Assembly (NCBI GenBank): GCA_016712415.1
Contig: JADJRC010000016.1
Location: 62,001 to 126,000 of the forward strand
Length of the DNA stretch: 64,000 nt
From: Lewinellaceae bacterium
GTDB lineage: Bacteria; Bacteroidota; Bacteroidia; Chitinophagales; Saprospiraceae
Direction of reading: 5' to 3'
Below the pieces are notes generated by a model. It was not told the origin of the DNA and did not search any database. It saw nothing but the letters and a program-made list of their open reading frames with translations. Below are positions 53,424 to 62,375 of this stretch, piece after piece (the first letter of the stretch is position 1; every line of letters starts with the position of its first letter). A program made the translations under genes and the position numbers.

Positions 53424-56237
53424 ATGCAGAAGTACCGCCTCCTCTCCGTATTGCTGTTTTTCAGCACCTTTCTCTATGCACAAAATCCATCCAAAGTAAC
53501 CCTCAAAGGCGCCGTTGCGGACACTTCCGGCAGTGAGATCGCCTTTGCAACGGTCATGTTGCTCGCACCGGCCGACTCTACGCTGGTCAATTTTACGCGG
53601 ACCGACGACAAGGGCAATTTTGAGTTCAGAAATGTGAAGAACATCCCTTACCTGCTGAAAATATCATACATCGGCTACCTGCCGCTGCAACAATACGTGC
53701 CGGAGGCCGGCGCTTCTCCAAACGATCTGGGCCAGATCGGTATAAAACCGATCAGCACAGAACTCATGGAGGTGGTGGTAAAAACAGCCAAAGCGACGCT
53801 CAGCATCCGCGGCGATACGATCGAGTACGACGCTTCGTCGTTCAAGGTGCCGCCTGGCTCCACGGTCGAAGACCTTCTGCGCCGGCTGCCGGGTATTGAG
53901 GTAGATGCCGACGGCAATATCAAGGCGCAGGGCCAGGACGTAAAACGCGTGTACGTGGATGGAAAGACGTTCTTCGGCTCCGACCCCAAGGCTGCTACCA
54001 AAAACCTGGGCGCCGAAACCCTGTCGAAAGTCCAGGTGTACAACGAGAAATCGGAGCAGTCCAAACTCACGGGCGTGGACGACGGCAAAAAAGAAAAGGC
54101 CATGAACCTGGAACTGAAGGATGAATACAAAAAAGGCGCCTTCGGCAAGGTATCTGGCGCAGTGGGCGACCAGGAGCGCTGGGCAGCGCGCGGCAACTAC
54201 AACCGCTTCAACGAAAAAGAGCAACTGTCGTTTATTGCCTACGGCAACAACATCAACCAGACGGGCGTGAACTGGGAGGATTACGGGGAGTTCAAGGGGC
54301 AGAATTCGTTCAATGATTTTGACAACGGCGATTTTGGTTTCAGCAGCGGCGGCGGGCGGTATTATTATTTCAATAGCGACGACGCGCCGGTCAACAACTT
54401 CGACGGGCGGGGTTTTACGGAAAACTTCGGGAGCGGCGCGAACTATAATTTCGACAACAAAAAGGCAAAATTCAACGCCAGTTATTTTTACAACCAGAGC
54501 AGGTTGTTTGTCGACCAGTATTCTGACCGGCAAACTTTCGCAGGCGATGATTCGTTTTTCAGTTCCGACACCACCGGCAACACGGATTTCAGGGGAAACC
54601 ACACCCTGAATACACGGTTTGAAAAAGACATCGACTCCAATAACGTATTGATTGTCAAGGCAAACGGCAGGTTCAGCAATGCGTCATCCGATAGTTATCA
54701 AACGCAACATTTCTCCAGTTCCGACAATACGCCGATCAACAACCTGAATATCAACAATAACAGCGATATGGATTCGTGGCGCGTCACGAGTGCCGCCATT
54801 TTCCGCCACCGCTTTCGCAAAAAAGGCCGCTCCTTTGCCATGAGCGGGGCCTATAACAATAACCGTACAAACGGCATGGAAAACCTGTTTTCGCTCAACC
54901 GTTTCTTTGATGCGACAACAGTGGAGGAGCAAATACGCCAGATGAACGACAACGCCAATGACTCCTGGCAGGCGAAGTCGAGCCTGCTCTTCACCGAGCC
55001 GCTCGCCAAAAAATGGTTTCTGGAAACCTTTTACAATTTCAGCAAAGCCAACAACAGGGTAGACCGCCAGGTCGCCGATCCCGAGAACAGCGGACAGCGG
55101 ATCGACAGCCTGAGTATTTTTTACGACAACAACATCCTGTACAACCGCGTCGGGTCGAGCATCCGGTATTCCAATGAAGGGCTCAATGTATCGGCAGGCA
55201 TTGCCGCACAGCAACTGAATCTCAAAGGGGAATACGCCCGCGACCGGGATGCGCCGCTGATTGCAGACCCCATCGACCGCACTTTTACAAACTGGACGCC
55301 CAACCTCGATTTCAACTACGAATTCGTCAACAATATGTGGCTGAGCATGAATTACGGGTACGGTATCGGCGAGCCCCAATTCAACGACCTGCAACCCGTA
55401 CCAAATGTAAACAACCCCGCTTTCCGGGTCGAAGGCAACCCGAATCTGGGCCCGGAGCGGTCGCACAGCCTCGGTCTGAATTTTAACTACTGGAATCCAT
55501 CTTCCATGAGCAGTATCGGCATCGGCAGTGATTACAACATTTACGACAGCCAGATCGTGTACAGCCAGACGGTTGAGGCCCTGGATACTTTCGGAATTGT
55601 CACGACCACCAGGCCGGAAAATGTATCAGGGGGCAGGCGATTCAGCACTTACCTGTGGTCCAACTTCCCCATCGTAAAAACCAAACTGACCCTGAGCCTC
55701 AACGGTAACCTCAATTTTGGCAAAACGCCGTCATTTGTGAATGGCGTGGAAAACGAAACCACCAACAACGGATTCGGCCTCAACGCGCGGTTCAATTACA
55801 CGCCGGCCCAAAAACTGATCATCGGGCTGAGCGGCAGGATCGGCTTCAACGATATTTCGTATTCCATCGAGCAACGGCAGAACCAAAAGATACAGAACCA
55901 CAATATTGATGCGTCCGTAAAATGGCAGTTCGCTTCGAAGTTTTTCCTGGAGAGCAATTTCAACTACGCCATCTATCGCAACGACCGCTTCGACTTCAAT
56001 CGCGATATCCCCATCCTGAATGCTTCGGTGCGACGCCTGCTCGGCAAGCAAAACAGACTGGAGGTCCGCCTCGCCGCTTTCGACCTGCTCGACCGCCGCG
56101 TTAACATCACGCAACGGGGCACGCAGAACTACGTCGTACGCAATATCGCGCCCACACTGGCCCGCTATTTTATGTTGAGCCTCACGTACAACCTGAGGGG
56201 CTATGAAGACAAGATCAGCAAAAACAACTGGTGGTAA
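53424..56237 (+). CDS. TonB-dependent-receptor-like outer-membrane beta-barrel protein
   Basis: 937 residues. Signal peptide MQKYRLLSVLLFFSTFLYAQ. Residues about 25-105 are a carboxypeptidase-regulatory-like (CarboxypepD_reg) beta-sandwich (VTLKGAVADTSGSEIAFATV, FRNVKNIPYLLKISYIGY). A plug-like segment (about 125-215) contains VEDLLRRLPGIEVDADGNIKAQGQ and VYVDGKTFFG. The long C-terminal barrel has Asn/Tyr/Gly-rich strands and ends in an aromatic pair (NNWW). The class (OMP_b-brl_3) is common in this phylum and lacks the SusD partner; none lies here. A GLPGLI gene follows 17 bases later. The substrate is unknown. Confidence 0.9.
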   Translation: MQKYRLLSVLLFFSTFLYAQNPSKVTLKGAVADTSGSEIAFATVMLLAPADSTLVNFTRTDDKGNFEFRNVKNIPYLLKISYIGYLPLQQYVPEAGASPNDLGQIGIKPISTELMEVVVKTAKATLSIRGDTIEYDASSFKVPPGSTVEDLLRRLPGIEVDADGNIKAQGQDVKRVYVDGKTFFGSDPKAATKNLGAETLSKVQVYNEKSEQSKLTGVDDGKKEKAMNLELKDEYKKGAFGKVSGAVGDQERWAARGNYNRFNEKEQLSFIAYGNNINQTGVNWEDYGEFKGQNSFNDFDNGDFGFSSGGGRYYYFNSDDAPVNNFDGRGFTENFGSGANYNFDNKKAKFNASYFYNQSRLFVDQYSDRQTFAGDDSFFSSDTTGNTDFRGNHTLNTRFEKDIDSNNVLIVKANGRFSNASSDSYQTQHFSSSDNTPINNLNINNNSDMDSWRVTSAAIFRHRFRKKGRSFAMSGAYNNNRTNGMENLFSLNRFFDATTVEEQIRQMNDNANDSWQAKSSLLFTEPLAKKWFLETFYNFSKANNRVDRQVADPENSGQRIDSLSIFYDNNILYNRVGSSIRYSNEGLNVSAGIAAQQLNLKGEYARDRDAPLIADPIDRTFTNWTPNLDFNYEFVNNMWLSMNYGYGIGEPQFNDLQPVPNVNNPAFRVEGNPNLGPERSHSLGLNFNYWNPSSMSSIGIGSDYNIYDSQIVYSQTVEALDTFGIVTTTRPENVSGGRRFSTYLWSNFPIVKTKLTLSLNGNLNFGKTPSFVNGVENETTNNGFGLNARFNYTPAQKLIIGLSGRIGFNDISYSIEQRQNQKIQNHNIDASVKWQFASKFFLESNFNYAIYRNDRFDFNRDIPILNASVRRLLGKQNRLEVRLAAFDLLDRRVNITQRGTQNYVVRNIAPTLARYFMLSLTYNLRGYEDKISKNNWW

Positions 56238-56254
56238 ATCAGCATCGACAAGAC

Positions 56255-57010
56255 ATGAAAAATATACTTATTGCCCTTATCCTGCTGTTTCCGGCAGCAC
56301 TTTTATCCCAGGAACAGCCCCTCGAAGAAGGCGTGATCCGGTACCTGGTCACCCACAACTGGTCGAAAAAAATGGCCGCCATCGATTACCTCAGCAAACA
56401 GCAGCGCGAGCGCATTGCCTATATGTGGGGCAGTCGCTCGGAGTGGAAGGTGTTTACCACCCTCTACTTTTCCCCGACGGCAACGCGGTATGAAGATTCG
56501 GAAGAAAGGGCAGAGCCCGACGACGAGGGTTATTCCTGGCGCAAGGACGTGTACCAGATCAAACGCGATTTTGAAAATAACACCGTACACGACATCATCC
56601 AGATGATCGGGAAAACCTATATCATTGAAGACACCCTTTCCAAACCGGAGTGGAAAATCCTGAATGAATTGAAAGAGGTGGCCGGCCACGTGTGCATGAG
56701 CGCCTCGCTGGCAGATACACTCAAAAAACAGGAGATTATCGCGTGGTTTGCCCTGGATATACCCCTGAGCGGCGGCCCCGAACGCTTCTGCGGCCTGCCC
56801 GGACTGATCCTCGAAGTGGATGTGAACAATGGCGCCATGCTCATCAGCGCAGACCGGATAACCCTGCAAAAACTTGACAAGGAACTCGACCTGCCCAAGA
56901 AGCAAAAGGGCAAGAAAGTCACCGAAGCCGAATACCAGGAAATCGTCAGAAAGTACGTTGAGGAAAAAACCAAGGCTGAAGAGCCCTGGTTCTGGGGCTT
57001 GCGCTATTGA
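56255..57010 (+). CDS. GLPGLI family protein
   Basis: 251 residues from ATG 56255 (MKNILIALILLFPAALLSQ, signal peptide). The family signature FCGLPGLILEVD lies around residues 188-199. Surrounding patterns (GVIRYLVTHNWSKKM, MIGKTYIIEDTLSKPEWKI) fit the Porphyromonas/Flavobacterium GLPGLI family, of unknown function and thought to be envelope proteins. The tail (KKQKGKKVTEAEYQEIVRKY) is charged. Pairing with an upstream barrel receptor is a recurrent arrangement in Bacteroidota, 17 bases apart, so cotranscription is likely. Confidence 0.9.
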   Translation: MKNILIALILLFPAALLSQEQPLEEGVIRYLVTHNWSKKMAAIDYLSKQQRERIAYMWGSRSEWKVFTTLYFSPTATRYEDSEERAEPDDEGYSWRKDVYQIKRDFENNTVHDIIQMIGKTYIIEDTLSKPEWKILNELKEVAGHVCMSASLADTLKKQEIIAWFALDIPLSGGPERFCGLPGLILEVDVNNGAMLISADRITLQKLDKELDLPKKQKGKKVTEAEYQEIVRKYVEEKTKAEEPWFWGLRY

Positions 57011-57086
57011 AATCAGCAGCGGAAAGTACCGAGGCATAATTCCATAATCTTGTCACAGTACTTCATAGCGATTTCAGCCGGTTCGC

Positions 57087-57094
57087 TACCTTTG
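57087..57094 (+). promoter_or_regulatory. -7 element TACCTTTG before fabH
   Basis: A perfect TAnnTTTG match, 25 bases ahead of the ATG at 57120. Confidence 0.65.
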
Positions 57095-57119
57095 CGCCCC
57101 GAACAAACATCTCAAGTAA

Positions 57120-58112
57120 ATGGCGAACAAACTGCATGCAGCCATCACCGGCGTTCATGGCTGGGTACCCGAGGACCGGCTGACCAATTTTGACCTTGAA
57201 AAAATGGTGGACACCAACGATGAGTGGATCACCTCCCGTACCGGCATTCGCGAACGCCGTATCCTCAAAACGCCGGGCTGGGCTACCAGCGATATGTGCG
57301 CAGAGGCCGTTAAGGGCTTGCTGGAAAAGACCAATACCAAACCCGGCGAAATTGACATGCTGATCGTCGGCACTATTACCGGCGATATGGTTTTTCCCGA
57401 CACCGCCAATACTGTTTGTGACAAGATCGGCGCAAAGAATGCCTTCGGCTATGATATCAATGCGGCGTGTTCGGGCTTTCTCTATGCCCTGGCGACGGGC
57501 ACCCAGTTTATTCAGAGCGAAACGTACAGCAAAGTAGTGGTTGTGGGCGCAGATATGATGTCGTCCATAATAGATTACACCGACCGCAATACCTGTGTCA
57601 TTTTTGGCGACGGCGCCGCCGCCGTGCTGCTCGAAGCGCGTAAAGACGGTACCGGAATTCAGGATTTCGTCCTCCGTGGCGATGGCTCCGGTCGCGAGTT
57701 CCTCCATATGAAAGCCGGCGGGTCGCTCCGTCCGGCCAGCGCTGAAACCGTCGCCAATCGCGAACACTATGCCTGGCAGGATGGCAAACGCGTGTTTGTG
57801 CAGGCCGTGAAAGGCATGACCGGCACGGTGGAAGAGGTGATGCGCCGCAACAAAATGACCATTGAAGATGTAAACTGGATCGTGCCGCACCAGGCCAACA
57901 TGCGCATTATCACCTCGGTTGCCGAACACCTGCAGTTTCCGCTGGATCGCGTCACCGTCAATATCCATAAATACGGCAATACGACCTCAGGTACCCTGCC
58001 GCTTTGTATGTGGGAATACGAAGACCAGTTCAAAAAAGGCGACAATATTATCCTGACGGCGTTTGGAGGGGGATTCACCTGGGGAGCGCTATTCCTTAAA
58101 TGGGCGTATTAG
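57120..58112 (+). CDS. fabH: Beta-ketoacyl-ACP synthase III
   Basis: 330 residues, standard for FabH. It condenses acetyl-CoA (or branched acyl-CoA) with malonyl-ACP to start fatty acid synthesis. The catalytic triad is visible: Cys in DINAACSGFLYALATG (about residue 116), His in VPHQANMRI (about 258) and Asn in NIHKYGNTTSGT (about 288). The N-terminal DDERLTNFDLEKMVDTNDEWI-like stretch with GIRERRI is typical. The start at 57120 (MANKLHAAITGVHGWVPED) is preceded by TACCTTTG. It heads the fabH-efp-accB-accC cluster, although efp and accB also have their own promoter elements. Confidence 0.95.
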   Translation: MANKLHAAITGVHGWVPEDRLTNFDLEKMVDTNDEWITSRTGIRERRILKTPGWATSDMCAEAVKGLLEKTNTKPGEIDMLIVGTITGDMVFPDTANTVCDKIGAKNAFGYDINAACSGFLYALATGTQFIQSETYSKVVVVGADMMSSIIDYTDRNTCVIFGDGAAAVLLEARKDGTGIQDFVLRGDGSGREFLHMKAGGSLRPASAETVANREHYAWQDGKRVFVQAVKGMTGTVEEVMRRNKMTIEDVNWIVPHQANMRIITSVAEHLQFPLDRVTVNIHKYGNTTSGTLPLCMWEYEDQFKKGDNIILTAFGGGFTWGALFLKWAY

Positions 58113-58149
58113 AAGGGTGTGGCTATACGGCCTTCAATTCAATTCGACA

Positions 58150-58180
58150 TTTGGCAATAACCAAAAATAACCTACCTTTG
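58150..58180 (+). promoter_or_regulatory. Complete promoter: TTTG, 19 bases, TACCTTTG
   Basis: The -33 box TTTG (58150-58153) and -7 box TACCTTTG (58173-58180) have the exact 19-base spacing of the Bacteroidota sigma consensus. The efp ATG is 85 bases downstream, leaving a long 5' leader. Confidence 0.75.
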
Positions 58181-58265
58181 CGCGCCTTTTTAAAACCAGG
58201 CTTCGCCTCTGAAGTCATTCCCCCTGACCCAAACATTCATTTTTCATCATTTATTCTTTAAAAAA

Positions 58266-58832
58266 ATGGCAACGACGGCAGACATCCGCAACGGCCTGTG
58301 CATCGAACTCAATAACGATATCCTCCGGGTGATTGATTTTCAGCGCTTTCAGGTAGGTCGCGGCAGTGGAAAGGTTTGGACCAAACTGAAAAGTTCAACT
58401 TCCGGCAAGGTGATCGAACATACCTTTCAGAGTGGTCACTCGATTACCGAAGTGCGCGTGGAACGGCGCAAATTCCAGTACCTGTACCCTGAAGACGGCG
58501 GCTATATGCTTATGAATCAGGAAACCTACGATCAGATTTCCGTACCCGAGGATATGATCGACAATGGCAAGTTCCTCAAGGAAGGCGACGTGGTCGATGC
58601 GCTTTTCCATTCCCAGAAGGAAACCCTGCTTTCGGTAGAACTTCCGCAGACGGTTGTGTTGCAGATTACCTACACCGAGCCGGGGCTTCGCGGCGATACC
58701 GCCACCAACACCCTGAAACCGGCCACGGTAGAAACCGGCGCCGAGGTACGTGTACCGCTTTTCTGTGAAGAAGGCGACTTCATCAAGATCGACACCGCTA
58801 CCGGTGCTTACATGGAGCGCGTCAAAAAGTAA
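58266..58832 (+). CDS. efp: Translation elongation factor P
   Basis: 188 residues, the standard length. Three beta domains: KOW-like N-terminal (MATTADIRNGLCIELNNDIL...), middle OB (EHTFQSGHSITEVRVERRKFQYLYPEDG) and C-terminal OB with the signature ITYTEPGLRGDTATNTLKPATVETGAEVRVPLF. EF-P binds stalled ribosomes at proline runs. In the modifiable loop the usual PGKG is VGRGSGK, so Arg stands where E. coli has Lys34. A complete promoter with -33 and -7 boxes lies upstream. The 3' neighbour accB is 112 bases later. Confidence 0.95.
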   Translation: MATTADIRNGLCIELNNDILRVIDFQRFQVGRGSGKVWTKLKSSTSGKVIEHTFQSGHSITEVRVERRKFQYLYPEDGGYMLMNQETYDQISVPEDMIDNGKFLKEGDVVDALFHSQKETLLSVELPQTVVLQITYTEPGLRGDTATNTLKPATVETGAEVRVPLFCEEGDFIKIDTATGAYMERVKK

Positions 58833-58850
58833 AAATCTTTCATCATTTGA

Positions 58851-58858
58851 TACCTTTG
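58851..58858 (+). promoter_or_regulatory. -7 element TACCTTTG before accB
   Basis: A perfect TAnnTTTG match in the gap between efp and accB; no -33 partner was found. The ATG at 58945 is 86 bases on. Confidence 0.55.
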
Positions 58859-58944
58859 GGGGGAGAAGGAAAAAATATTTCATCAGAAACGTTTTTTCTT
58901 TGCTTCCCCCTCTTTTTTTTCGCAACAGCAAAACATTGTTCGGT

Positions 58945-59448
58945 ATGGATTTTAACCAAATACAAGAATTGATTCGGATGATGAGTAAGTACAAACTCAC
59001 CGAATTTATCCTGAAGGAAGGAGAATTTAAACTTGTTATCCGGAATCAGACCCATGAAGCACCTCCGCCTGCACAAGTAATGGTTCCGATGCAACAGCCT
59101 ATGGTGTCCATGGCGCCTTCTGCCCCGGCGCCGGCTGCCCCCGCCCCGGCGCCTGCCGCACCGGCAAAAACGGAAGCCGCCGCCCCTGCCCCTGCCGACG
59201 ATGACTCCAAATACAAACAGATCAAATCACCCATGGTCGGCACTTTTTATCGCAGCGGCGGTCCGGATAAACCGCCTTTTGTCAAGGTAGGCGACACCGT
59301 GGAGGTAGGCTCTAAGGTCTGTATCATCGAAGCGATGAAACTGTTCAACGAGATTGAATCGGAAATAAAAGGCAAGATCGTAAAGGTACTGGTCGAAGAC
59401 GCTTCCCCCGTGGAGTACGATCAGCCCTTGTTCCTGGTCGAAGGGTAG
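58945..59448 (+). CDS. accB: Acetyl-CoA carboxylase biotin carboxyl carrier protein
   Basis: 167 residues. N-terminus MDFNQIQELIRMMSKYKLTE fits BCCP. A flexible Ala/Pro linker (APAPAAPAPAPAAPAKTE, about 55-85) leads to the biotinyl domain, whose biotinylated Lys lies in EAMKLFNEIE (about residue 133). Biotin on this lysine is carboxylated by AccC and the group passed to acetyl-CoA for malonyl-CoA synthesis. The start at 58945 is chosen because it gives the canonical N-terminus; an upstream in-frame ATG exists at 58750 within efp. accC follows 190 bases later, farther than usual. Confidence 0.95.
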   Translation: MDFNQIQELIRMMSKYKLTEFILKEGEFKLVIRNQTHEAPPPAQVMVPMQQPMVSMAPSAPAPAAPAPAPAAPAKTEAAAPAPADDDSKYKQIKSPMVGTFYRSGGPDKPPFVKVGDTVEVGSKVCIIEAMKLFNEIESEIKGKIVKVLVEDASPVEYDQPLFLVEG

Positions 59449-59638
59449 GGGTGTGACAGGGAAAGGCGTTTTGCGGAGACTTGCCCGGCTTTCTTTAAAG
59501 CAGTTTTATCCTCCCCAGCAGACTTCGACGTCTATTGTATTCATATTTAAAACTACAGTCTTTCATACTTAGCGGCATAAATTTTTGTTTGAAAAATTAT
59601 AGTTATGCCCCTGAATATGAAAGGCTTACATCGCCAAT
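59449..59638. other. accB-accC intergenic region
   Basis: 190 bases without a gene. AT-rich stretches are present, but no promoter matching TAnnTTTG or clear terminator was seen. Confidence 0.4.
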
Positions 59639-60988
59639 ATGTTCAAAAAAATACTGATCGCAAACCGGGGCGAAATTGCCTTGCGCATCATTCGCACCTG
59701 CAAGGAGATGGGTATTAAAACGGTAGCGCTGTACTCTACGGCCGACCGCGACAGCCTGCATGTGCGCTTCGCCGACGAAGCCGTTTGTATCGGTCCGCCG
59801 CCCTCCTCTGAGAGTTATCTCAATGTGCCGCGCATCATGGCTGCGGTCGAGATCACCGACGCCGATGCTATCCATCCCGGATACGGCTTTTTGTCTGAAA
59901 ATGCCTCTTTCGCAGAGGTGTGCCAGGAGTATGGTATCAAATTTATCGGTCCTACCCCCGACCAGATCCGTTCGATGGGCGACAAGATCACGGCAAAGGA
60001 AACGATGCTCAAGGCCGGTGTGCCCTGCGTCCCGGGTACAGAAGGTCTGCTCACCGACGCAAAATCGGGCATGAAGATGGCTAAGGAGATCGGTTATCCC
60101 GTTATCCTGAAGGCTACCGCCGGCGGCGGCGGAAAGGGCATGCGTATCGTATGGAAACCGGAAGAATTTGAAAATCAATGGGATACAGCACGGCGCGAGG
60201 CCAAGGCTTCGTTCAGCAACGACGGTATCTACATGGAAAAATATATTGAGGAACCGCGCCATATTGAGATACAGGTCGCAGGCGACCAACTGGGCAAGGC
60301 ATGCCACCTCTCGGAACGGGACTGCTCCATACAGCGCCGCCACCAGAAACTGGTCGAAGAAAGCCCGTCTCCCTTCATGACGCCGGAACTCCGCGAAAAA
60401 ATGGGTGAAGCAGCCATCAAAGCCTGCAGTGCTATCAATTACGAAGGCGTGGGGACCATCGAATTTCTCGTGGACAAGTACCGCAACTTCTATTTCATGG
60501 AAATGAACACCCGCATCCAGGTGGAGCATACCGTGACCGAGGAGGTGATAGACTTCGACCTCATCAAGGAACAGATCAAAATCGCGTCAGGTCTGCCCAT
60601 TTCAGGCAAAAATTACTTCCCTGAAATGCACGCCATCGAATGCCGAATCAACGCTGAAGACCCCTTTAACGATTTCCGCCCCAGCCCTGGCAAGATCACC
60701 TCGTTCCATTCACCCAAAGGACACGGCGTACGGGTGGATACACACGTTTATGCAGGCTATACCATACCGCCTTATTACGATTCAATGATTGCCAAACTCA
60801 TCGTACGCGCCCGTACGCGCGACGAGGCGATCCTGAAAATGGAGCGCGCACTCGATGAGTTTATCGTGGAGGGCGTCAAAACAACCGTTCCTTTTCACCA
60901 ACGTCTGATGCGCAACAAGGACTTCCAGGAGGGCAATTTTACCACCGGTTTTTTGAACAACTGGGATTTCAAAAGCGAGATGGCATAA
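59639..60988 (+). CDS. accC: Acetyl-CoA carboxylase biotin carboxylase subunit
   Basis: 449 residues, standard for AccC (about 450). It carboxylates biotin on AccB with ATP and bicarbonate. The N-terminus MFKKILIANRGEIALRIIRTCKEMG is characteristic. The ATP-grasp Gly-rich loop is KATAGGGGKGMRIV (about 160-173); Mg ligands lie in EFLVDKYRNFYFMEMNTRIQVEH (about 277-300), and the bicarbonate Arg in NTRIQVEHTVTE. C-terminal GKITSFHSPKGHGVRVDTHVYAGYTIPPYYDSMIAKL is also typical. It follows accB; a perfect hairpin lies right after the stop. Confidence 0.96.
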   Translation: MFKKILIANRGEIALRIIRTCKEMGIKTVALYSTADRDSLHVRFADEAVCIGPPPSSESYLNVPRIMAAVEITDADAIHPGYGFLSENASFAEVCQEYGIKFIGPTPDQIRSMGDKITAKETMLKAGVPCVPGTEGLLTDAKSGMKMAKEIGYPVILKATAGGGGKGMRIVWKPEEFENQWDTARREAKASFSNDGIYMEKYIEEPRHIEIQVAGDQLGKACHLSERDCSIQRRHQKLVEESPSPFMTPELREKMGEAAIKACSAINYEGVGTIEFLVDKYRNFYFMEMNTRIQVEHTVTEEVIDFDLIKEQIKIASGLPISGKNYFPEMHAIECRINAEDPFNDFRPSPGKITSFHSPKGHGVRVDTHVYAGYTIPPYYDSMIAKLIVRARTRDEAILKMERALDEFIVEGVKTTVPFHQRLMRNKDFQEGNFTTGFLNNWDFKSEMA

Positions 60989-61033
60989 GCATGCCGGGGA
61001 TTTTTTGCTTCCGGCAGAAAATCCCCGGCATGC
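60989..61033 (+). terminator. Hairpin after accC, likely terminator
   Basis: GCATGCCGGGGATTTT pairs with AAAATCCCCGGCATGC across a 13-base loop (TTGCTTCCGGCAG). The 16-bp stem starts at the accC stop. No T run follows, so it could be bidirectional or act in RNA stability. Confidence 0.7.
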
Positions 61034-61080
61034 TCCTAAGGCGGGCGGTAGTTTTACCGTCGCCGTATATTTCCTGCAAC

Positions 61081-62340
61081 ATGGCGCCCAACCCGCTGAA
61101 AACATTTGTTATTTACTCCAGCAAAGACAAAACGCTGCGCGAAGAACTCGAAGGCCACCTGAGGCCTTTGGTCGATCTCGGTTGGCTTGATCTGTGGAGC
61201 GACCGGGAAATCATGCCCGGCGCCTATTGGGATGCCGCTATCAGGGAACAACTGCAGGCCGCCGAATTGTTCCTGATACTGGTAAGTGTGGATTTTTATA
61301 ACTCTGACTATATCCGGGGGGAAGAATTCAGCACAGCAGTCGACAAACTGAACAATGGCAATGCGCTGATAATCCCGATCATCGTTCGGCCCTGTTCCTG
61401 GAACCTCTTTCCCGTTATCAAAGACTTGCAGGTGTTGCCACCGGGCGGCGTTGCCGTGACGGATCTGGAACATTGGAAACAACGGGATAAAGCCTGGGAT
61501 GTGGTGGTGCAAAAAATCGCGGAACGGGTACAGCACCTTCAGAAAGCACGACAGGCCGCAGACCCTCCTGCCAGGTCCGGTAATGTAGCTTCCGAACCAA
61601 CCGGTGAAGCGGCGCTGCCGCAAGTGCTTCAAAACGGGCTGGTCCATCGCGACCGGCCCGAGGCGCCGGAAATAGTTTACGTGGAGGGCGGCATACTGCA
61701 TATGGGCAGTCCGGACTATTCCGCGACAAAACCCCTCCGCGATGTGCATATATCACCCTTCTGGATTGGAAAATTCCCGGTGACCATGGAGATGTTCGAC
61801 CTCTTTTGCGCTGAAAAAGGGCTCGTCCAACCCGGCGACCAGGGCTGGGGGCGCGGTCGCCGCCCGGTCATACGCGTCAACTGGCACGAAGCGCAAGCCT
61901 ATTGCCAATGGCTCAGCCAGATAACAGGCAACACCTACCGGTTGCCGTCGGAAGCGGAGTGGGAATTCGCTGCGCGCGGTGGGACGATCGCTCAACATTA
62001 TCGGTTTGCCGGAAGCGACAACCTCGACAAGGCAGGCTGGCACAGCGGCAATTCCGGCGGCAAAACCCATCCGGTAGGGGAGAAGGCCGGAAATGAGCTG
62101 GGCCTGTACGATATGAGCGGCAATGTCTGGGAATGGTGCGCCGACCACTGGCACGACGACTACAAAAACGCTCCGGCAAATAGCAATGCCTGGACGAAAG
62201 AAGGCAATCATAAAATGCGGGTCCTGCGTGGCGGATCCTGGAATGTTATCGATTTTTATTGCCGCTCCGTTTACCGGTACCGCGGGCTTCCGGATTACCG
62301 ATACGATGCCTACGGTTTTCGGATCGTCCGGGAGATATAG
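61081..62340 (+). CDS. TIR domain plus FGE-sulfatase domain fusion protein
   Basis: 419 residues from ATG 61081 (MAPNPLKTFVIYSSKDKTLRE); an in-frame ATG at 60991 lies in the hairpin. Residues about 8-130 are a TIR domain: KTFVIYSSKDK strand, DLWSDREIMPGAYWD loop, LFLILVSVDFYNSDYIRGEE carrying a Glu in the position of the NADase catalytic Glu, and ALIIPIIVRPCSW. A linker follows, then a formylglycine-generating-enzyme (SUMF1) domain from about residue 200: FWIGKFPVTMEMFDLFC, VNWHEAQAYCQWLSQITG, RLPSEAEWEFAARGG, LYDMSGNVWEWCADHW, RGGSWNVIDFYCRSVYRYRG. One of the two active-site Cys of true FGE seems absent, so the C-terminal domain may bind a ligand. TIR proteins with such partners often act in prokaryotic immunity. 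Confidence 0.88.
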   Translation: MAPNPLKTFVIYSSKDKTLREELEGHLRPLVDLGWLDLWSDREIMPGAYWDAAIREQLQAAELFLILVSVDFYNSDYIRGEEFSTAVDKLNNGNALIIPIIVRPCSWNLFPVIKDLQVLPPGGVAVTDLEHWKQRDKAWDVVVQKIAERVQHLQKARQAADPPARSGNVASEPTGEAALPQVLQNGLVHRDRPEAPEIVYVEGGILHMGSPDYSATKPLRDVHISPFWIGKFPVTMEMFDLFCAEKGLVQPGDQGWGRGRRPVIRVNWHEAQAYCQWLSQITGNTYRLPSEAEWEFAARGGTIAQHYRFAGSDNLDKAGWHSGNSGGKTHPVGEKAGNELGLYDMSGNVWEWCADHWHDDYKNAPANSNAWTKEGNHKMRVLRGGSWNVIDFYCRSVYRYRGLPDYRYDAYGFRIVREI

Positions 62341-62375
62341 TCCGCCATGTACTACGGATTTTCAAATCCGTTGAC

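Noticed and set aside
60991..61080. Longer N-terminus for the TIR-FGE protein
   Set aside because: It would begin inside the accC terminator hairpin and lacks the TIR start motif.
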